NCBI GenBank assembly: GCA_951799445.1
Contig: OX637287.1
Coordinates: 49,381,724 to 49,445,723 of the forward strand
Reading direction: 5' to 3'
Length of the DNA: 64,000 nucleotides
Origin: Pseudisothecium myosuroides
Taxonomy: Eukaryota > Streptophyta > Bryopsida > Hypnales > Lembophyllaceae
Shown piece by piece: positions 23,601 through 36,039 of this stretch. The notes beneath the pieces are model-generated. The model had not been told where the DNA came from. It worked only from the letters and a program-made list of their open reading frames with translations, and did not search any database. Positions within the stretch are counted from its first letter, which is position 1. Each line of letters opens with the position of its first letter. Made by a program: the position numbers and the translations under genes.

Positions 23601-25790
23601 AAAATGGTTGTGTTTAAAATATTTTTACAAAAATAATGATCCAAATTTTCAATAAAGCCTAGTGTCAAAATAACTTTCTAAGTAGATATAAGTGTTTTTT
23701 TTTATAGATATTAGTCTACTAGCCCTAGGTTTTGCCGGTCAATAAGAAAAGTCAAGTATAATCACTCTCACTATAATTAAAAAAATATCTAACATTAAAT
23801 ATTAATATTAGCTACAAAAATTGTTATAAAATAGAAAAAAACTAGTTTTTTTATTTATATAAATGAAACAATTAAAAGAAGGATATTTATAAAAATTGGA
23901 ACATTTTAATTGTTTGTAGAGGTTATCACAACATTAATAAACAATTAACTTTTGGGTGACTTCTGGAATGTCATAAAGGCTTTCAGGTAATTTTGTTCAT
24001 TAAACATATCAAATCATCATACATCTTGATGCAAGGATTTTATTCTATTTGAATTTGAATGTAAAGCTAAAGCCCTAAAAGATGGTTATTCTAACCATTG
24101 AAACATGGTTGTCAGGTAATAGAAAGAAACATTCTCCATCTATCCTTTCATTCTTGGAAACAATCATTTGAGTTCAATTATGTAATGGTAGAAACTTAGG
24201 CAATGCAAAAAATCCCATTTCTCATTGTCACAAAATATGAACTTCAACCAATGAAAATTTATTACACAAAATAATTTATGTCAAACACTAGAAGAAAAAA
24301 TCTTATTGCATTTCATTAACAAAATTCAAGGGATTAATTTGGCAATATGATGCAATTTTTTTTAATTAATTAAAAAAATTCATATATAATATATTTGTAA
24401 TAAAATATTAAAGATGCAAAAATAATCTATCAAAAATGTTTATCAAAATTTTAATGGTGTACCAATTTTGCTAACTTCAAAAAAAAAATCACTTGAGCCA
24501 ATAGCGTGATTGGAAATATTTATATATAAATTTGTAAAGAGCAATGTTAACTCTAAAAGGATACAACACTATTACTTTGGAGTGAGCCAAAAATGATAAG
24601 CTTTCACAATGAATAGGTGCATTCTTTGTTTGAAGAATTTTCTAAAAATTCATTGGATACTTTTAGTCCATAGAGTCTATTTTAGGGCAAGGTGTAATTG
24701 ATGTGTACTTACAATTTGTTGTTGTTGATTTCCTTGAATTTGGACTATTTTCCTAATAAATTCACTAAATAAATTTAAATTGGTCTCCACTTCGCCTAAA
24801 AGCTAGAGTAGAAATTCCTTTTTACACTTGGAAATGTGGGTCGATTGTTGGTGTGCTATACAATTAACCAACAAGAATTCTAGTTCGAAATTAGAAAGGT
24901 GAAAAAATGACAACACAACATTAGGATTGTTCTATAAATTATAAAATGTTGTCCTTTATTTGGTACCTTTTTCATTTGCTAACCTTTAAAGGATGATTGG
25001 ATTGGTGACCACGGATATCATCCTTTTAGATACCGTGGGAATCATTGGCTTAAAAAAATGCAAAAGCATTTATTGGAAGTCAAACTACTATAGAAGACCT
25101 CTCCTTTTTACAACAAAATTACGAAGATGAATAGTTGCACTTTTGTCCTATTAGAAAGAATTCCTGTCATCCATTAGATGCCAAATGTAAGTTGCGGCAT
25201 TTACAAGCTAATCTAGAATTTGATTCAAGTTGTTATTTATTGAAAATGGCAACAAAGCACGATTGAATGCAAAATAATGATATCGAGTTGGCTTTTCCTC
25301 AAATGAAGATCTTGGTCGAACCTTGTTACTGTCAATAGCGAGGAGTCAAAGTATTTTTGCACCTCAAATTTTATTAGGATATTGTTTAAGTAATTTTGTA
25401 GCTTAAAATTGTGAGGGTAGGACCAAAACCTCCAAAGATAAGTCAAGTCAATGTCATTGGATTGCATACAATTACAAAGGCTCAAAAGTATATGGTAGGA
25501 TCAAAACTCAATATCTATGAAGGAACCTCAATGTGACTAGAGTGCAAGCAATCATGCCTTGTTTTCACTCCAAAAGAAATGAAAATGAAAATTTGAATAC
25601 AATCTACAATAAGAATTGGATGTGAAGGGCAAAAAATTAGAACTTAAATTTTTTTTTTCTTATTTAACATGGAAAGAGGCCCCTCTAAAAAATTGGGAGG
25701 TCGAGTATCCAACAATTGGAAGTCATTAAAAATTCAACAAACAAAAATAATTATAGAATATACACATGCAATCAAGGAATATAATATAAT
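20700..25790. other. AT-rich intergenic region
   Basis: About 5 kb upstream of the glycosyltransferase. No convincing exon, RNA gene or complete transposon was found. A lone CACTAGAAGAAA start at 24286 resembles the CACTA MITE end seen elsewhere in the window, but no matching right end was found. Promoter and 5' untranslated sequence of the glycosyltransferase presumably lie near 20.7-21.3 kb. Confidence 0.35.
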
Positions 25791-25799
25791 ATTATTTAG

Positions 25800-26095
25800 C
25801 ATAAATGCAATAAAAGAGATATGAATTTTCAATAATTTGGACACTATTGACACCAACATTGAAGCCAAAAATAGAGGGAATTGTATGAAACTTTTTTGAA
25901 GATGCTTGTTGAAGGGAAGATGAGCATATGGATGTTTCCTACATATTTCCCCAATCAAATTTAAAAAATTCATCACCAATTTTTTTTTCTGTGAATTTTC
26001 ATGTGAAACCATGATTTTTTTTTCAAAAATTCACCAAAAATGGAGTTTCGTTTTTTTGAAACTGAAAATTTGATATGCTTGAGGGGGATTGGGTT
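25800..26095. mobile_element. relic of the 59.5-60.3 kb foldback element (one arm)
   Basis: The stretch with GGGAATTGTATGAAAC, AAGATGCTTGTTGAAGGGAA and CATATGGATGTTTCCTACAT follows, in order, the right arm of the foldback element at 59475-60340. Only one diverged arm is present and no terminal repeat is recognisable, so this is an old, incomplete copy. Confidence 0.55.
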
Positions 26096-26399
26096 AGATA
26101 CAAGTGTTGATTGAGGGAAACAAGAAACATCAACTACATTTTGAGTAATGCCAAGAAAACTGAAGGGTCCAAAAACGGGGCATCAACCTTTTTTTTAGGA
26201 AACTGTCCAGTACAAGCCTTAGCAAACTTCAAATCGCACAGGGCATTCCCACCCACAGCCTCTTTCACTATAAATTACTCCCCCTCCCGATTAGGAAAAA
26301 CAAATTTTCCACTACAACCCCACTCAGAATGTCTCAACAAAAAAAACATAAAAAAATTAAAATTCTTCATCCACAAGTGTTCACAAGAAATCATTCATA

Positions 26400-26964
26400 A
26401 CCCACTCTCTGGCTCCAGGTGAACGACCTAACAGGGTTAAGAAGAGGGGCGTACATAGATACCATTTATGTGTCAATGACGCATCTTCTACACGTTGTAA
26501 CGCACTGATATGTACTTAATGAGTATTACAGAACACTACTTTCGGAACACATTGATTCTTAAAAGTCATCAAGGAGGATTTCAGGTCCCCAGATCAAACT
26601 ATCAGGTGGCTGTCACCACAGATTTGGCACCCAATCTCTAGACCACAGCGGCTATGATACAAAGGGAGTTGTCAAACCGTCCAATTCCTGCTCCGTAAAT
26701 TGCAAGTGTGTTACCAAATTGGGCACAAAGCAATTCTTCCTTCCTCAAAGTACTACCGGTAGTCTCCTCGCTGAGTTTTGGAACCAGATGTTGAAATCGC
26801 CTGTTTCGCCGAATCTAATTTTTTAGTCGACTGACAAAAACCTCAAGCATCCCACTCAAAAAACTACAGCCAAACGTGCACCAGATCCCTTCAAAGTCCT
26901 CCTGATCTCCACAATTCAGGCCCATATTCAATGGCAAGCAAGCAGTCGTCCTCTTCAGTAGCCT
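26400..26964 (-). other. probable 3' untranslated/downstream region of LSG1
   Basis: This stretch follows the LSG1 stop codon on the minus strand. It is less AT-rich than the desert beyond it and has no coding features. A polyadenylation site could not be fixed. Confidence 0.3.
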
Positions 26965-29900
26965 CTAGACAGAAAGTCGAACTTTCGCAGCCCCGTGACT
27001 CACAGCTTTCTGCACAGCACTAGAAGACGGCATCCCATCGGATCCGTCGTTGGTTACCCTCCAGGTTCGATCTTTCCTCCGAGCAGTCTTTCTATGCATC
27101 TTGTGCGGTGCCTTCTCCTTTTGATTCTTCGTTTTAGGACCTCGCAGATCAGAACCAATTGTCAAGCCGTCTAAATCACGAAACACATCCTCCATATTCG
27201 AGTCGCCCACTCCTAGTAGCTTGCCTCCCTTGGAACCACTTCCCGAGGGTTCACCACCTTCATCTTCTTCTTCACTTCCTGACTCGTAATCGCTGCCTTC
27301 TTCCAGCTCGAACTCATCTTCGACTTCATCGTCGTCTTCGTCGTCTTCATCACTAACCTCATTACCAGAACCAACCCTCAGTGAGAATCCCTCTTGCTCT
27401 ACATTAGGGGGCGCGTAACAAAACAGTAACTTCCCGCTCAGATAATCTTTCAGAATTGTTCGAGAAGCTCTCGTCTCATCGGGTAGACCACTGGACGCAA
27501 CGTGTCCCCGGGACATGGCATACGCTCTAAGCAACTCCGCTGCCGTAGGCGGTCTGTTTGGATTTTCGTAAGGTTTTGGTGCAGGTAGAGTGAATCCATA
27601 CGTACTTTCAAACACTGCTCTTGGGACCTTATTTGCCACCACTTGAATAGGACCCCGATGGTCGGTCATCCGGTCCACTGGAAGGACCCCAGCAGCAACC
27701 ATTTCTGACCGAGAGCTCGTGAAAGAAGGAAACACAAGTCCCGGACAATCACACAACATCAGCTTGTCACTTATAATCAGCGTCTGGAAATGCTTGGTCT
27801 TTCCTGGAGTAGATGTCACACCTGTTTTCTTTTCACCAACTAAGGCATTGATGGTTGACGATTTCCCGACATTGGGGTACCCAACAAAGCCCACCATAAC
27901 CCTACCAGACGCAGTAGAGGTTCCAACCCCAGCATCGCCTTCTGATTTACCGGTTCTTAGAGAACTCCCGTGTGTTTCCAAATGGTGAGAGAGTGACGCT
28001 TGTGTTGTCTTTCGCCTCGTTTCTGCTATGTCTTCAGCCATCTTCTGCACCCGGCTTAGAAGCTGCTCACGTTCCAGAACAACAGCGTCTTCATCGTCGA
28101 CTTCTCCCTCATCCACAATTGAATCAGGCGACTCTTTACCTTCAAGTATAGCAGTAGCAACTTTAGCAGACCAGAACATGTAAGGAATCCCCTGATCTTT
28201 CAAGTACTTGCCCCATTTATTCCTGCAAACAACAATTTTCAGTCTTAGGGTAGAACTCACACAACGGACAAACTTTAGTCACTATGGAGCAGAGTACCCG
28301 CAATCTACGTCGAAAGAATAAGAGTAAGAAACACACTGACAGTCATACATGTGGACAACTTAAGTAACAAGCTATATAAATTGCATGATGAAGCGCCTAC
28401 TAATTTTAATACAAAAACATCTAAGGATACTTTAAGATAACTTACGATCATCCTCAAGACAGAGCTAAGGAAAATTAGAAAATTATAAGTTCACGATTGA
28501 TTAGACAGAAACGCACCTAGCATCCGGTGATAAGAGGTCAGACTTGTTCAGAAGTAGCATAGTCTTTCTGTTAGGATCAAGCTCCTTCACGTAGGCCTGA
28601 TCAACGGAACAACTTACTTTAGTAAATATAGATGCTTCCAACAAAATACACTCATGCACTGTTCCAGACAGTACACTTATCAGCTCCATTAACGTTCCAG
28701 GACCTCTTTAATGATAACACAATTGAAGTATCAACAATAAAAAATTCAAATTAAATACAGAAAAATGAATACCATGTGTCAACAAGATATTCCAAGACAG
28801 ATTCGATCCACATACCTCCAAATCAGGGCATCTATAAAAAAGAGGATTGCGAGCATCGACAACCATCACCACCTGAAAACAGAAACCCCTTTTCAGTTCA
28901 CTATCACAGGGATGTAAATATATGAAACGCACCTCAAGTTCCAAAAATAAACTACATCTTAGGAAATGTCGCATATGCAGACCACGTACCAAGTCACAGC
29001 GTTCCAGTACTCTCCACAGCTGCCTCCAAATGTCGAGATTTTTCTCAAACGGCGTTAGCACCAGCTTTTCATTATCCTCCAGTCTGTCAGACAACCAACA
29101 AATCATTTAGCCAGGTCTCATAATCTAGTATCAACAACCTCACAAGCTTATCCAGATAAATATGTATTTCTAACTCACAATTGCATATGTTTAACAAATA
29201 ACTATTTCAGATTGCTAGGCATCTTTCAATAAAGAACTTTGCGTACTCGTCCAAAAATAACCAAGCTCCTACCAAAAGCTGTCCTGTGCCACGACATCAT
29301 AAATGGAATTCCAAGCACAAGTTATGGTACTTACGCGGCTAAACCTCTTCGCCAAGTCAAGAATGACTGCCGTTCATTAAGATCCAGCTGTTGAGGGGTC
29401 ATACTGGCGGTCCACTTAGGTCTGCCAAACAATCAAACTCTCTGATGTATCAAATATTGACTCAAACAGGAAATTTAACCAAAACAGGCCTCATTCCACA
29501 GTGCCACTGGTTCACAATCTAACCTTCTAAAGGACCAAGAAGTTAGAATTGGACCTCGAGTATTTTTAAGCAGTTTGTGGAGTCTATAAGGGGACTTTCT
29601 TCCGTCCAATTTATTTATTTCTTAACCAACCCACGCGATGTTCTTCACTGATTCTCCTCGTATAAAATTCGTCCCCACACGTTCCACAAATGATCAATCG
29701 AAAGTGGTCATCTCAAAAAACTTGAATCCTTGGTTTAAAACCATTTAACTTACAGTTATTCAGAAATTGAAAATATGGTCGGGAATGGAGATACCTCCTT
29801 GGAATAGTGAGACTTGATGCATGCAAGGCCTCCTCTGCACGGCGTTCCTCCTTCAAAGCTTCAGCAGCGTCGGCATCAGTCTCTCTACATCAACAGCGAG

Positions 29901-30647
29901 TAAGTTTAGACCAAAAGCACTGGGTAACACAGCATAGGGCCAAGACCCAATCAGATCATACACTAAAAAATAACACTCTGGAACTCGGTGTTTGCTCATA
30001 GCAGGGTGACCAAAAACGGAATCTCTTCATCAGACTCTTTTTTTAACACAATATCACTTGCATTAGACGGCGTCATTTTCGATTCTGATTTTCAAGCTCA
30101 GCTTTTAACCCATAAGTTCACACACTAAGATGAAATTCGATAAAAATCGTTCGTTCAAGTTACTACTGAGCTAGAATCAGAGAACGGGATTAAAAGGTGG
30201 TTGTATTTAGTGTTCCAGTAACCTTGGCTCGTACTCATAAAATGGCTTGCAATTTTAAGCTATTTTATACGGAGTAATACAAAAGCACTTCGACATCCTA
30301 CACCTGACTGCAAAAATGCTTGAGGTAAGGCATAGGGCTTAAATCCGCACATGATACTCAGTTGCGGACAGTTAGTGAACTCTAATGACTGCTGTGACAA
30401 TTGATGTAATGAATACTACTCACGGGTTGACTAGAAGCTCAGCAAGAGGATTCTCCGCCGAAAACACACGGCCGGCGAGCTCCGCCTGCTCCATGACATC
30501 ATCTAAGTCGCGCACGTCAATCTGCGACTCGAGAGGCTTGTTGTGCTTCGCAGTCACCCTGTTCAGCCTCTCCTTCATCTGCGCCTGCGTCCTCTGCTTG
30601 ATCAAAACCTGCCCAGGCCCCGCCTGGACCTTCGATTTCCGCCCCAT
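26965..30647 (-). CDS. LSG1: LSG1-type circularly permuted GTPase (60S ribosome export factor release)
   Basis: Seven exons in phase encode a predicted 629-residue protein: 30424-30647, 29795-29884, 29335-29421, 28990-29083, 28816-28872, 28517-28596 and 26965-28222. LSG1 acts in the cytoplasm in late 60S subunit maturation, where GTP hydrolysis helps release the export adaptor NMD3. The GTPase motifs are circularly permuted as the family requires: DAR (VVDARNPLFY) and G4 (NKSD, residues about 201-204) precede G1 (GYPNVGKSS, lysine about 331) and G3 (DCPG, about 369-372). Family blocks such as VLTPFEKNLDIWRQLWRVLE, TSTPGKTKHFQTLIISD and SSGLPDETRASR are present. The C-terminus has a long acidic run (about 491-530), then a basic tail ending in KDRTWRV text typical of the plant proteins. 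The start ATG follows telo-box-rich upstream DNA and opens with MGRKSKVQ. No lesions were seen; length is slightly above the Arabidopsis LSG1 proteins (near 590). Confidence 0.95.
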
Positions 30648-31700
30648 CGCGATCACTCTCAAACTTGGAACCCTGAAACCTGCACAATTTGTTCCAAAAA
30701 CCTTGTAAGCCAAACCCTTTAAAGCTAACCCTAAAAATCCCACGCTTTTCCAAGTGGCATTTGGATGACTCTAGAAGGACCTGGCGGATGTGAACAGTGA
30801 TTATCATCCAAGATTTTGATAGGAATAAGAAATGGGTACAGGCCAGCACAAAGGTACCTATCTGAAATTCAATGTGCGGTGGAGCACTGTGAACTACGAA
30901 CAAATATGCCAAAGAAACGGTGAGATACTTCACTTCTAATTCCGTGCAAGAATTTTCAAATGCGTTCTTCGGAACAGCACAAGAAAGGCAAACAATATAC
31001 ATGGTTATCAATTCAATTGTTCTCTAACTATTCTTCAATGCAAAATGATGATATTCCAGAATTCGATTGTATACTCGCACTAGCGAATATCGCTGTGACT
31101 GCATATTCAAGAGAATCTGTAAGCTTACACACTAATACGAAACCCTAATACCGTCAAAAACACGCTCATCCTCAAGGAAATTCAACAACACCAACACTGA
31201 TCCAAGATTTTAAACAATCTCCCGACTGAACGGGAAACTGAACAGGAAAATGATTAGAAGGAGTGGTAAAATTGTTCCCGTTAATTGTTCTCTACCTCGT
31301 CTTTAACGCAAAATGTTGATACCCCAATAACTCAAAGCCTTCGAAGCCTACACTATGACCTTCTACATAGGCATCCAGACATTTCAATATGAACTCGCAC
31401 CAGCCACGTTCCCGAAGACTGCATACTCGAGAGAATCAGTAAGCTAACGTTCTAAAAATGAAACCCTAAAAACTTCGATGCTCAGTCCTCCCCGAAAACA
31501 CGCACAGCAATCCGAGATTTGGAAAAACCTACCAACTGCGAAATCTTCACCACGAAAAGGAAATGAACTCAGTGAATCGGTCGATCGGCGCTAACTCAAA
31601 AAAGAGCACTGTCCCACGCAGCAGCAAAGCTCCGAAACATTTGTACTCCGCCAGACTATAAGTTAAGCAAACAAGCGAAAGGAAAACCCTAATTGGGTAA
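30648..31700 (-). promoter_or_regulatory. LSG1 5' region with telo-boxes
   Basis: AACCCTAA-type telo-boxes occur near 30729, 31143, 31466 and 31686, all in the orientation expected upstream of a minus-strand gene. Telo-boxes are common in the promoters and leaders of plant translation and ribosome-biogenesis genes, which fits LSG1. The region may also contain untranslated exons; none could be delimited. Confidence 0.5.
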
Positions 31701-32813
31701 GCAGGGCCATTGACCCCGGAATTACTGTTTGGATGAAAGTATTAGGATGAAATCCCGAGAGGATGGATGGGTTTTTTGCCATTCCTTCGACCTGCTCTGT
31801 TTCTCAAATTCACGATCGACTGGTTGCAAGAGTTCGGGAAATCTCCTGCGAAGGTCACTCAATTGGCGTCGAAGATTGAATGATTCTCAGCGGAGATCGT
31901 ACGTAGAGGTCTACAGAGATCTCCAGAAATGTATGTTTGACTTTTAGCGGAATTTCTTTTAGGGTTTATGAGTGTAATTAGAGCGCCATTGATGTGGGAG
32001 ATTGATCAAGCGAGAAGATTGCGGTGAATTTGAGGCTTTGGTATGCTTCTCTTGCAGAGATCGATGAGCTATGTGAGTGCGAGACGTGGAATGCCTTCAA
32101 TGCGACTAGAATTAGAACTTTCCGTTGCAGTACGAGGTTTAGGGTTTGTGGCAATTTTAGGGCTTGGAGCGGGTTATAATGGTTGCCAAGAGAGGTCGTG
32201 AATTGCCCACTCTCGAATTGCGCATGGTTGCCGCTATCTGGATAAGGGAAATTCCAGTTCTCTGGCCTCTCCTTAGAGTATTTGACTTCACGATAGCAAA
32301 TTGTTAACAATGCTGCTCCGTGGAGTGATTGTATTCTCTCTGAGCTAAGAAACTGCTCTTCATTTGTTGAAACTCTGGCGGTACGAAGTAACAAACGATG
32401 TAGAGTCTTTCCTGGCGTGTGGCATCCTACATTATTGACTGCTTTGTAGGATAGATAAGTTGGAATCGGACTCATACACATTCGACTATCAATTAATTTC
32501 TTTTGCATTTTCAGGTAGTGGTCTGTTTAATTGCGAAGCTTCTTTGTTGAAGTCCGCCATAGTCCTGGGACTTGTTCGCAGTGAGGTGCATCGGTGTCGG
32601 AAGCCTTGCGTTTTATTTCCTTGCTTGCCACTGCTTACCTTGTATGCACACTTTCTCTCTCTCTCTCTTCACCGACCTCAGTTCCCAATTCCCTACAGAC
32701 GGCAAATAATATTATATTATCAGGTTTTGACAGGTTGCCTTAGGTTACAAACTTAATTGATTTGGTGAAGTTTTGGATCCAACATTTAATTGCCGCCGCT
32801 GGATTCACCCACC

Positions 32814-33220
32814 ATGAATTTCACTGGTACGTTCCCTCCCTCGGTTAGGGTTTGCTTGTGGGATAATCTCTAGGATTTGCTGTGGGGTAGATTTGTTTCC
32901 TGATTGCACTTTGATCGGATTTTCTTGTCAAGGTCGCTGTTCGAGAAGAATTTCTAGCTGAAACATCCTCGAACCAATTCGATTCTGTTGTTTTAGGATC
33001 GGATTTGCTTGTGGAGGTCGCTGTTGGCGTAGAATTTCTAGCTGAAACATTCTCGACCCAATTCGATTCTATTTTCTTGGGCAGTGTGTAGGTTTGGGTC
33101 CATTTCTTTTGAACCTACACTGCTCAGACAATGCTTTGTCGTCAGGATGTGAACTTTGCTAACCTTATTTATTTTCTTATGTTTATTTTCTCAGAAAGTT
33201 CAGTGAAGATGATGTTGTAG
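32814..33220 (+). CDS. possible spliced 12-codon ORF in a divergent transcript (speculative)
   Basis: An ATG in good context (CACCATGAA, 32814) opens a 13-nt segment that ends at a GTACGT donor (32827). An acceptor TTTTCTCAG ends at 33194. Joining the two gives a 12-residue frame, MNFTESSVKMML, followed by a stop. If real, this is a mainly non-coding or micropeptide transcript running away from the LSG1 promoter. The reading rests only on splice-like motifs; it may equally be ordinary intergenic DNA. Confidence 0.15.
32918..33081. repeat. two-copy tandem repeat, about 82 bp per unit
   Basis: The block with CGGATTTTCTTGTCAAGG, AATTTCTAGCTGAAACAT and CAATTCGATTCT repeats immediately with about 85 percent identity (second copy from about 33001). 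It lies in non-coding DNA inside the possible intron of the micro-ORF. Confidence 0.8.
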
Positions 33221-33800
33221 CGAACCTGAGAATCGTGCACCCTATCCAAACTAAAAAGAATGCATGCAGACAAGAAAGGGTCTAACTTATCTCATTCTCG
33301 AAATCACGGTCTTGCATCAGCAAATGCTGCTTGATTTGAGCAAGATGTTCTCTTTCATTCACAAGTGATGAGTCTCTGTTCTCAAGTTTTTCAAAATTCA
33401 AATTTCCATGTCATGCTCCACGCACATGTAGGGCAGTTATTTCAGTCATTTTGGACCTGCCCACTATTATGGAAAATGAAAAGAGGTCTTCACTAATCAC
33501 GAGTCCTCTACTCAGAACCAGGGTGTTTTTTTTGGGCGTTTAAGTGCCAGACTTTAGTGTCATGGCTCATTCACAGAGGTCTAATTATGGAGGGACCATC
33601 CTGTATTCCTTGCATGGTGACTGCTACAGTCCAAAACAAAAACGCTGCTCAGAACGTGATGAAGATTGCAATTTCTCAGTCTCACTGGATAAGTACTACC
33701 CCAAGCCACGGGCCGTCCAACAAACGCTATTTATTACCATTTGCAATCCTACTGCTCCTTGAATTTCACCTCAATCGGAAAAACTCGGTACTAGGTTTAA

Positions 33801-34712
33801 CCCCTAAATGCCCAAGGCCTTTTTTGAGCTTCTAGGAATTTGCTCTAAATTGAACAAAAAGCCAATATTTTGATAAGTTGTATCAATTTTTTTGAATTGT
33901 AATCGTACAAATTGAATCTAGACATGTTAGAGACCACATAGGATAAGAAAACATAACAATATCACTTATGAATTGAAAGATTATAATCGATTTGAATATA
34001 ACTTGAAGTCTTTCAATCCTCTTTTCATATGCCAAATCTAAAAAGTTGGTCGCCAAAAAAAATATGAGGTTAAAGGGCCTAACATGCATAACCCTAATCA
34101 ATTTACGGCTTCTCAAAATCTACTCTACAATTTTTTTAAATGAATTTCTAAGGTGATTTTTTATCCAAGATCTAGTGTATTTAAGGCTCATTTCCAAGAG
34201 CCCTCAACACTACGGAAAGTCAAGATAGCAATGGGTACCCTTGCACAAAACCTTGAATAGAAAAATAATAATCAATCATTTTCAAAATCAGATTTTTGAT
34301 GCTAAAACTAGACTACAAAAAGAATTTTTCAAAAATATAAACTACTAAAAAATGCAACTTGGTTCAGATTTATTTAACTTAAAAATATTGTCGACACCCA
34401 AATTGAGTGCCTTGGGCATGTGAGGCCCTTTAACCTCATATTTTTTTGATGACCAACTTTTTAGATTTGCCATGTGGAAAAAGGATTGAAAGAGTTTTTT
34501 AGTTTTAACACCCTCATGATCAAATATTATAATCTTTCAATCTATTAGTGATATTGTTGTGTTTTCTTTTCCTATGTGATCTCTAATATGTCTAGTTTGA
34601 ATTTGCATGGTTACAATTCAAAAAAATTGATACAATTTATCAAAATGTTGATTTTTTATTCAATTTAGAGCAAATTCCTAGAAGTTCAAAAAAGGCCTTA
34701 GGCATTTAGGGA
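33801..34712. mobile_element. foldback piggyBac-like element with about 290-bp arms (TTAA target)
   Basis: TTAA flanks both ends (33797-33800 and 34713-34716). The left arm (33801-34090) is the diverged reverse complement of the right arm (about 34416-34712). The ends read CCCCTAAATGCCCAAGGCC on the left and CCCTAAATGCCTAAGGCC inwards from the right. Shared arm blocks include TTTGCTCTAAATTGAA and AGGTTAAAGGGCCT. The interior of about 325 bp lacks coding capacity. Its ends match the element at 5299-6235 and the motif in FAS1-amidase intron 3, so it is a family member that relied on a transposase supplied in trans. Confidence 0.8.
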
Positions 34713-35187
34713 TTAAAAATATATATATACGCTAAAGAATTGAGTTGAAAGTCGAAGGAAATTTTTTCAAAAAACACACACTTGATTTTCATTCTTTAAA
34801 AAAATGTTCTTAAAAATAGGTCCAAGGTTGAACAAAAAACTAAATCATTAATATCTCTAAGATGGAATTGAAATACAATTATTACAATGGTGAGATTGTT
34901 CTAGCAAGCAAACTTAATACTGATAAATTTTTTTTCTTGAATAAATGTGAAAATTGCTTCAAAAAATTAATCTTCTAATTTATTTTTTCACAAAGATGCT
35001 TAGATTGCGCAAGAAACAAGATTGTTCATAATTTTCTCATCAATAGTCCAAATAGAATAAATCAAAGCTTTACATGTACAAAAGAATATAGTATTTGAAG
35101 AAAAAATTTAGAATTTTTTTTTTTCACTTTTAAATTTTTTTTTTGTACTATCCACCAACCTCTATTTTTGGCTTAGGGTGGCATGGG

Positions 35188-36029
35188 TGATTGCAAGAAA
35201 CACCTGTATTATTTTCCGTCACACGTTCAACGGAGGAGTTGTTTTGTGCCATAAGTATTGCTAAAGTGATTGAATGAACATGAAATTCAAAAGCAAGCTT
35301 TCAATAGCAATAGAAAATGCACTTGAATTATTTCAATTTTTTCAAAATTAATTTAATAGGTGAAACGGAATTTTGAATATATATTACACATGCGGATTTG
35401 GTGGGTTTTAGTACTACCGAGTACCTTTTTTGAAGATTTACATCAACAAATTTGGTAGGCTAGCTCTTCTAATAGAGATACACCTTTTCAGAAGAAGGAT
35501 TTCCAAAAACATTTTCCGAGTGTGTTTTATATTGGGTTAAAGTGTGTTATATTCAAGTTGAATTTATGTTTAATTAAAAATGGTTTCTTAGTTCTAACTT
35601 TGATCTTCCTGCTTTGCTCTTAGTCGGCAACAATGGCCATTTTTAGAATAAATTTTTTAAACTCATCTCCTAATTTTCAAAAATAGAAACGTGAAAGTCT
35701 CATTTTCTAAGGTAAATTGTAGCATGTGGCTCAAAATAGTACTTCAAGGTACACAAAAAGACTCAATAGTACTCCAAGGGCTCGTAATACCTTCTATCTG
35801 CCAATGTAAATTATTTTTTAATGACAAATTAAGTATTTCCATCCATTTTTGTCATCCAATGATGAACATCACATGTTGTCAGAATAGTAAATTTGAAATC
35901 AAATTGACCATTCAAATTTTATGTTCCATGCCTTCAATAGTACTGCAGGTGATTCATAGTACAAAAAGTCCAAAAAGTCCAAAAATGCAAAATGCAACAA
36001 ATAATACAAGTGTTTCTTACAATCACCCT
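35188..36029. mobile_element. inverted-repeat element, about 840 bp
   Basis: The left end GGTGATTGCAAGAAACACCT (just after 35187) is matched inwards from the right end near 36029 by GGGTGATTGTAAGAAACACT, followed by TGTATTATTT in both. The terminal repeat is about 30 bp. A clear target duplication could not be read. A related left end is present at 17167. No transposase is inside, so the superfamily is undecided. Confidence 0.55.
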
Positions 36030-36039
36030 CATAACTTTT

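Noticed and set aside
24286..24310. CACTA-type end CACTAGAAGAAA
   Set aside because: No matching inverted end or 3-bp duplication was found nearby, so it is not called as an element.
31978..32508. 176-codon minus-strand ORF upstream of LSG1
   Set aside because: No domain or family resemblance, no splice or signal features, and composition typical of chance frames in non-coding DNA.
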